Below are positions 5,769 through 7,899 of a stretch of DNA of 7,899 bases, one piece after another (positions within the stretch are counted from its first letter, which is position 1; every line of letters begins with the position of its first letter). Source of the stretch: Bog-756 sp036553725 (lineage in GTDB: Bacteria; Actinomycetota; Acidimicrobiia; Acidimicrobiales; RAAP-2); NCBI GenBank assembly GCA_036553725.1, contig DATBOO010000112.1, positions 1-7,899 on the forward strand, given 5' to 3'. The notes beneath the pieces are model-generated. The model saw only the letters and a program-made list of their open reading frames with translations, searched no databases and was not told the origin of the DNA. A program made the position numbers and the translations under genes.

Positions 5769-7778
5769 GTGCCTAGGCCGGTCGAGGGGACCAGCCCTTA
5801 CCTCCCCGGCCTGGACGGAATCCGGGCCATCGCGGTGCTGGCCGTCATCGCCTACCACCTGAACTTCGGATGGGTCCCGGGCGGGCTGCTCGGCGTGCAG
5901 GTCTTCTTCGTGCTCTCCGGGTATCTGATCACCGATCTGCTCGTGGCCGAATACCGCCGGCACCAGGGCATCAGGCTCAAGACCTTCTGGATCCGGCGCG
6001 CCCGACGGCTGTTGCCTGCCCTCTTCGTGGTGCTCTTCGTGGCGGTGGGGTGGGCGACGCTCTTCGACCGGGCCCAGCTGTCCTCACTGCGCAGCGATCT
6101 CCCGTCGTCGGTCTTCTACGTGAGCAACTGGTGGTTCGTCTTCCATCACGTCTCCTACTTCGCCAGGTTCGGTCCACCGTCCCCGCTCGGGCATCTGTGG
6201 TCGCTGTCCATCGAGGAGCAGTTCTATCTGGTGTGGCCGCTCCTGGTCCTGGCCGGGATGCGGTGGATCCGCTCCACAGGGGCGCTCATCGGGGTCACCC
6301 TGGCCGTGGCGGCCGGATCGGCGGTGGAGATGGCCCTCCTCTATGCCGCATCACCGAACGGGGACCCGACCCGCGTCTACGACGGCACCGACACCCGGGC
6401 CTTCGCCCTGCTGATCGGCGCCGCCCTGGCCTTCGGGCTACCCCGCAAGCGGACCTTCGGGCCGATCACCGCCGGCGCCACCCGGGTGCTCAACTTCGTC
6501 GGGGCCGCCGCTCTGGCCGGAATATTCGCCATGTTCTGGGGCACCAACCAGTACGACCCCTTTCTGTACCAGGGCGGCATGGTCCTGCTGGCCGTGCTCA
6601 CCGCACTGGTCATCGGCGTCACCGTCCACCCGGGATCGCAGTGGCGGGTGATCCTCGGATGGGAGCCGCTCCGATGGGTGGGCGAGCGCTCCTACGGCAT
6701 CTACCTGTGGCACTACCCGGTGATCGTCCTGACCACCCCGCTCAACGCGCAGCCCAGCCTGGTGCGGTCGGCCTTCCAGATCAGCGTGACCCTGGCCCTG
6801 GCCGCGCTGTCCTGGCGCTATGTCGAACAACCCGTTCGCCACGGCGCCCTCGGACGGCAGTGGGAGCGGCTGCGCAGCCGCGACTGGTCGCGGCCCCGGC
6901 TGCGCCCGCTCGGCTGGCTGGTGGTGACGGTGGCGTCGATCAACACCGTCGTCTGCGCCCTCGGCCTCTTCGGGTTGGTCGAGGCGTCGGCTGCCAACCT
7001 GGGACCGCAGGCCAGCATCGTCCCCCGGGTCCGGCACCACCCGCCTCCGGCGGTCACCGTCCCGCCCGGGGGCGGCAGCACCACGACTACGACAGCCCCG
7101 CCGGCCGGCCAGGGGGTCACCGTCATCGGCGACTCGGTCATCGTCGACGCCGCCCCGTACCTGCAGAGCTCCCTGCCCGGGATCGTCATCGACGCCCAGG
7201 TGGGCCAGCAGCTCTATCTGGTCCAGGGGTTGGTCGGCCAGCTGAAGGCTGACGGATTCGTGGGGAACCGTTTGATCATCGAGCTCGGAACCAACGGCCC
7301 CTACTCGGCCGGGCAGCTCGAAACGCTGCTCAACTCCCTCGGCCCCATGCAGAGGATCGTGCTCGTGAACACCCACGTTCCCGGACAGCCCTGGCAGCAG
7401 GAGGTCAACGACACCATCGCCTCGGTGGCCCAGACCTACCCGAACACCGTCCTCGTCGACTGGAACGCGGCCAGCGCCGGCTGCCCCCAATGCCTCTATC
7501 CCGATGGGACCCATCTGAACCCGGTGGGGGCGAAGTACTACGCCTCGCTGTTGGTGTCGGCGCTCCAGGCTCCGCCTCCCGCCGCCCACCAGCCCACCTC
7601 AGCCGCCAATCCGACGACGACCAGCGCCATGATGACCGCCACGACTACTGCCACGACGACCACCGCACCGGCGACGGCCACCACCTCACCGGCGACGACC
7701 ACCACCTCGCCCGCGACGGCCACCACCCCGGCGCCCCCGCCAGGTCAGGCCCAGGGTCACACCAGGGGCCATGGATAG
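5769..7778 (+). CDS. Membrane O-acyltransferase (acyltransferase-3/OafA family) with extracytoplasmic SGNH domain, OatA-like
   Basis: Predicted surface-glycan or peptidoglycan O-acetyltransferase of 669 residues. The membrane part (about 11-410) has roughly 11 hydrophobic segments. It carries the family motifs: Arg19-x10-His30 in LDGIRAIAVLAVIAYH, FFVLSGYLIT (46-55), RRARRLLPA (76-84), HLWSLSIEEQFYLVWP (142-157), and ERSYGIYLWHYPV. A last segment (about 383-406) leads to a Pro/Thr linker (STTTTTAPP). Then comes an SGNH hydrolase-like domain (about 450-600) with GDS (Ser456), LGTNG (Asn509) and DGTH (Asp579, His582), all catalytic residues intact. In OatA-type enzymes the membrane part moves acetyl groups across and the SGNH domain places them on the glycan. 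A 69-residue Pro/Thr/Ala-rich tail follows. GTG at 5769 is the only start that keeps the first motif, since an in-frame stop lies at 5727-5729; no strong ribosome site is seen. Acceptor sugar unknown. Confidence 0.93.
   Translation: MPRPVEGTSPYLPGLDGIRAIAVLAVIAYHLNFGWVPGGLLGVQVFFVLSGYLITDLLVAEYRRHQGIRLKTFWIRRARRLLPALFVVLFVAVGWATLFDRAQLSSLRSDLPSSVFYVSNWWFVFHHVSYFARFGPPSPLGHLWSLSIEEQFYLVWPLLVLAGMRWIRSTGALIGVTLAVAAGSAVEMALLYAASPNGDPTRVYDGTDTRAFALLIGAALAFGLPRKRTFGPITAGATRVLNFVGAAALAGIFAMFWGTNQYDPFLYQGGMVLLAVLTALVIGVTVHPGSQWRVILGWEPLRWVGERSYGIYLWHYPVIVLTTPLNAQPSLVRSAFQISVTLALAALSWRYVEQPVRHGALGRQWERLRSRDWSRPRLRPLGWLVVTVASINTVVCALGLFGLVEASAANLGPQASIVPRVRHHPPPAVTVPPGGGSTTTTTAPPAGQGVTVIGDSVIVDAAPYLQSSLPGIVIDAQVGQQLYLVQGLVGQLKADGFVGNRLIIELGTNGPYSAGQLETLLNSLGPMQRIVLVNTHVPGQPWQQEVNDTIASVAQTYPNTVLVDWNAASAGCPQCLYPDGTHLNPVGAKYYASLLVSALQAPPPAAHQPTSAANPTTTSAMMTATTTATTTTAPATATTSPATTTTSPATATTPAPPPGQAQGHTRGHG
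7671..7733 (+). repeat. Three tandem 21-bp units encoding a Thr-rich heptapeptide
   Basis: Units at 7671-7691, 7692-7712 and 7713-7733 are in frame and encode ATATTSP, ATTTTSP and ATATTPA (residues 635-655 of the acyltransferase). The copies differ at a few bases. They sit within a 60-residue C-terminal stretch with 23 threonines. Such low-complexity repeats can change copy number by slippage. Confidence 0.8.
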
Positions 7779-7899
7779 GGCGGGCGGTCCCCGATCGGGC
7801 CCGGGAAGACGCCGGCGTCGACCACATGGCGGATCCGGGCCACCAGGGCCTCCCGCTCCACGGCGGACAGGACCCGGCCCAGTTCGTCGGGCAGCGACG
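7757..7899 (-). CDS. C-terminal end of an unidentified protein, 5' part outside the window
   Basis: On the minus strand a frame runs from the right edge to a TGA at 7757-7759, giving 46 residues that begin SLPDELGRVLSAVEREALVA and end in DRPPYPWPLV. I do not recognise the family. Support for real coding: about 42 of 46 codons end in G or C, the composition is a charged amphipathic helix followed by an aromatic/proline-rich end, and the frame is open to the edge. It is convergent with the acyltransferase and overlaps its last 22 bases, including its stop codon. The short length means it could still be a shadow frame. Confidence 0.55.
   Translation of the reverse strand, partial: SLPDELGRVLSAVEREALVARIRHVVDAGVFPGPIGDRPPYPWPLV

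Noticed and set aside
5870..7252. 460-residue plus-strand frame inside the acyltransferase gene
   Set aside because: It is out of frame with every acyltransferase and SGNH motif and is Arg/Pro-rich low-complexity sequence.
7671..7733. Tandem units considered as a possible CRISPR or regulatory repeat
   Set aside because: The 21-bp units are adjacent with no spacers, are in frame, and are explained by the Thr/Pro/Ala-rich protein tail.
7787..7806. GC-rich inverted repeats after the acyltransferase stop (CCCGATCGGG, GGGCCCGGG) as a terminator
   Set aside because: No T-run follows on either strand, and the bases lie within the probable minus-strand coding end.

Overview
The window is about 7.9 kb of very GC-rich DNA from an actinobacterium (Actinomycetota). 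The evidence is a WhiB iron-sulfur regulator (a family confined to this phylum and its phages), a PdtaS-type histidine kinase, G/C-dominated third codon positions and GTG starts. The gene order fits a deep-branching lineage such as Acidimicrobiia, but that placement is inference. I see no tRNA, rRNA, CRISPR array, insertion sequence or phage gene. It reads as a chromosomal core region, not a mobile island.

Layout. (1) 2-733 (+): the C-terminal part of a PHP-domain phosphoesterase of the histidinol-phosphatase (HisJ/HisK) type, cut by the window's left edge. (2) 736-2304 (+): PdtaS-like soluble sensor kinase (GAF, PAS, HisKA_2, HATPase), two bases downstream. (3) 2356-2646 (-): a WhiB1-like regulator, convergent with the kinase. 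(4) 2647-2850: divergent regulatory region holding a perfect 16-bp CRP-type palindrome. (5) 2851-3552 (+): cytoplasmic glycerophosphodiester phosphodiesterase. (6) 3654-4433 and 4459-5430 (+): fixA/etfB and fixB/etfA, the two subunits of electron transfer flavoprotein. (7) 5431-5768: 338 bp with no convincing gene. (8) 5769-7778 (+): membrane acyltransferase fused to an SGNH esterase-fold domain, with a long threonine-rich tail. (9) 7757-7899 (-): C-terminal end of an unidentified convergent gene.

How they fit. The most informative unit is the convergent pdtaS-whiB pair with its CRP site. The same arrangement occurs in Mycobacterium tuberculosis (Rv3220c pdtaS next to Rv3219 whiB1), where whiB1 is controlled by the cAMP receptor protein. 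Here the kinase lacks the two GAF cysteines linked to copper and nitric-oxide sensing in M. tuberculosis, and has His-Cys-Ile-Pro motifs in both its GAF and PAS domains. So the genetic context looks conserved while the sensory input may differ. The ETF pair would carry electrons from acyl-CoA dehydrogenases to the respiratory chain. The acyltransferase probably modifies a cell-surface glycan. I found no clearly undescribed multi-gene system; the unusual points are within individual proteins and regulatory sites.
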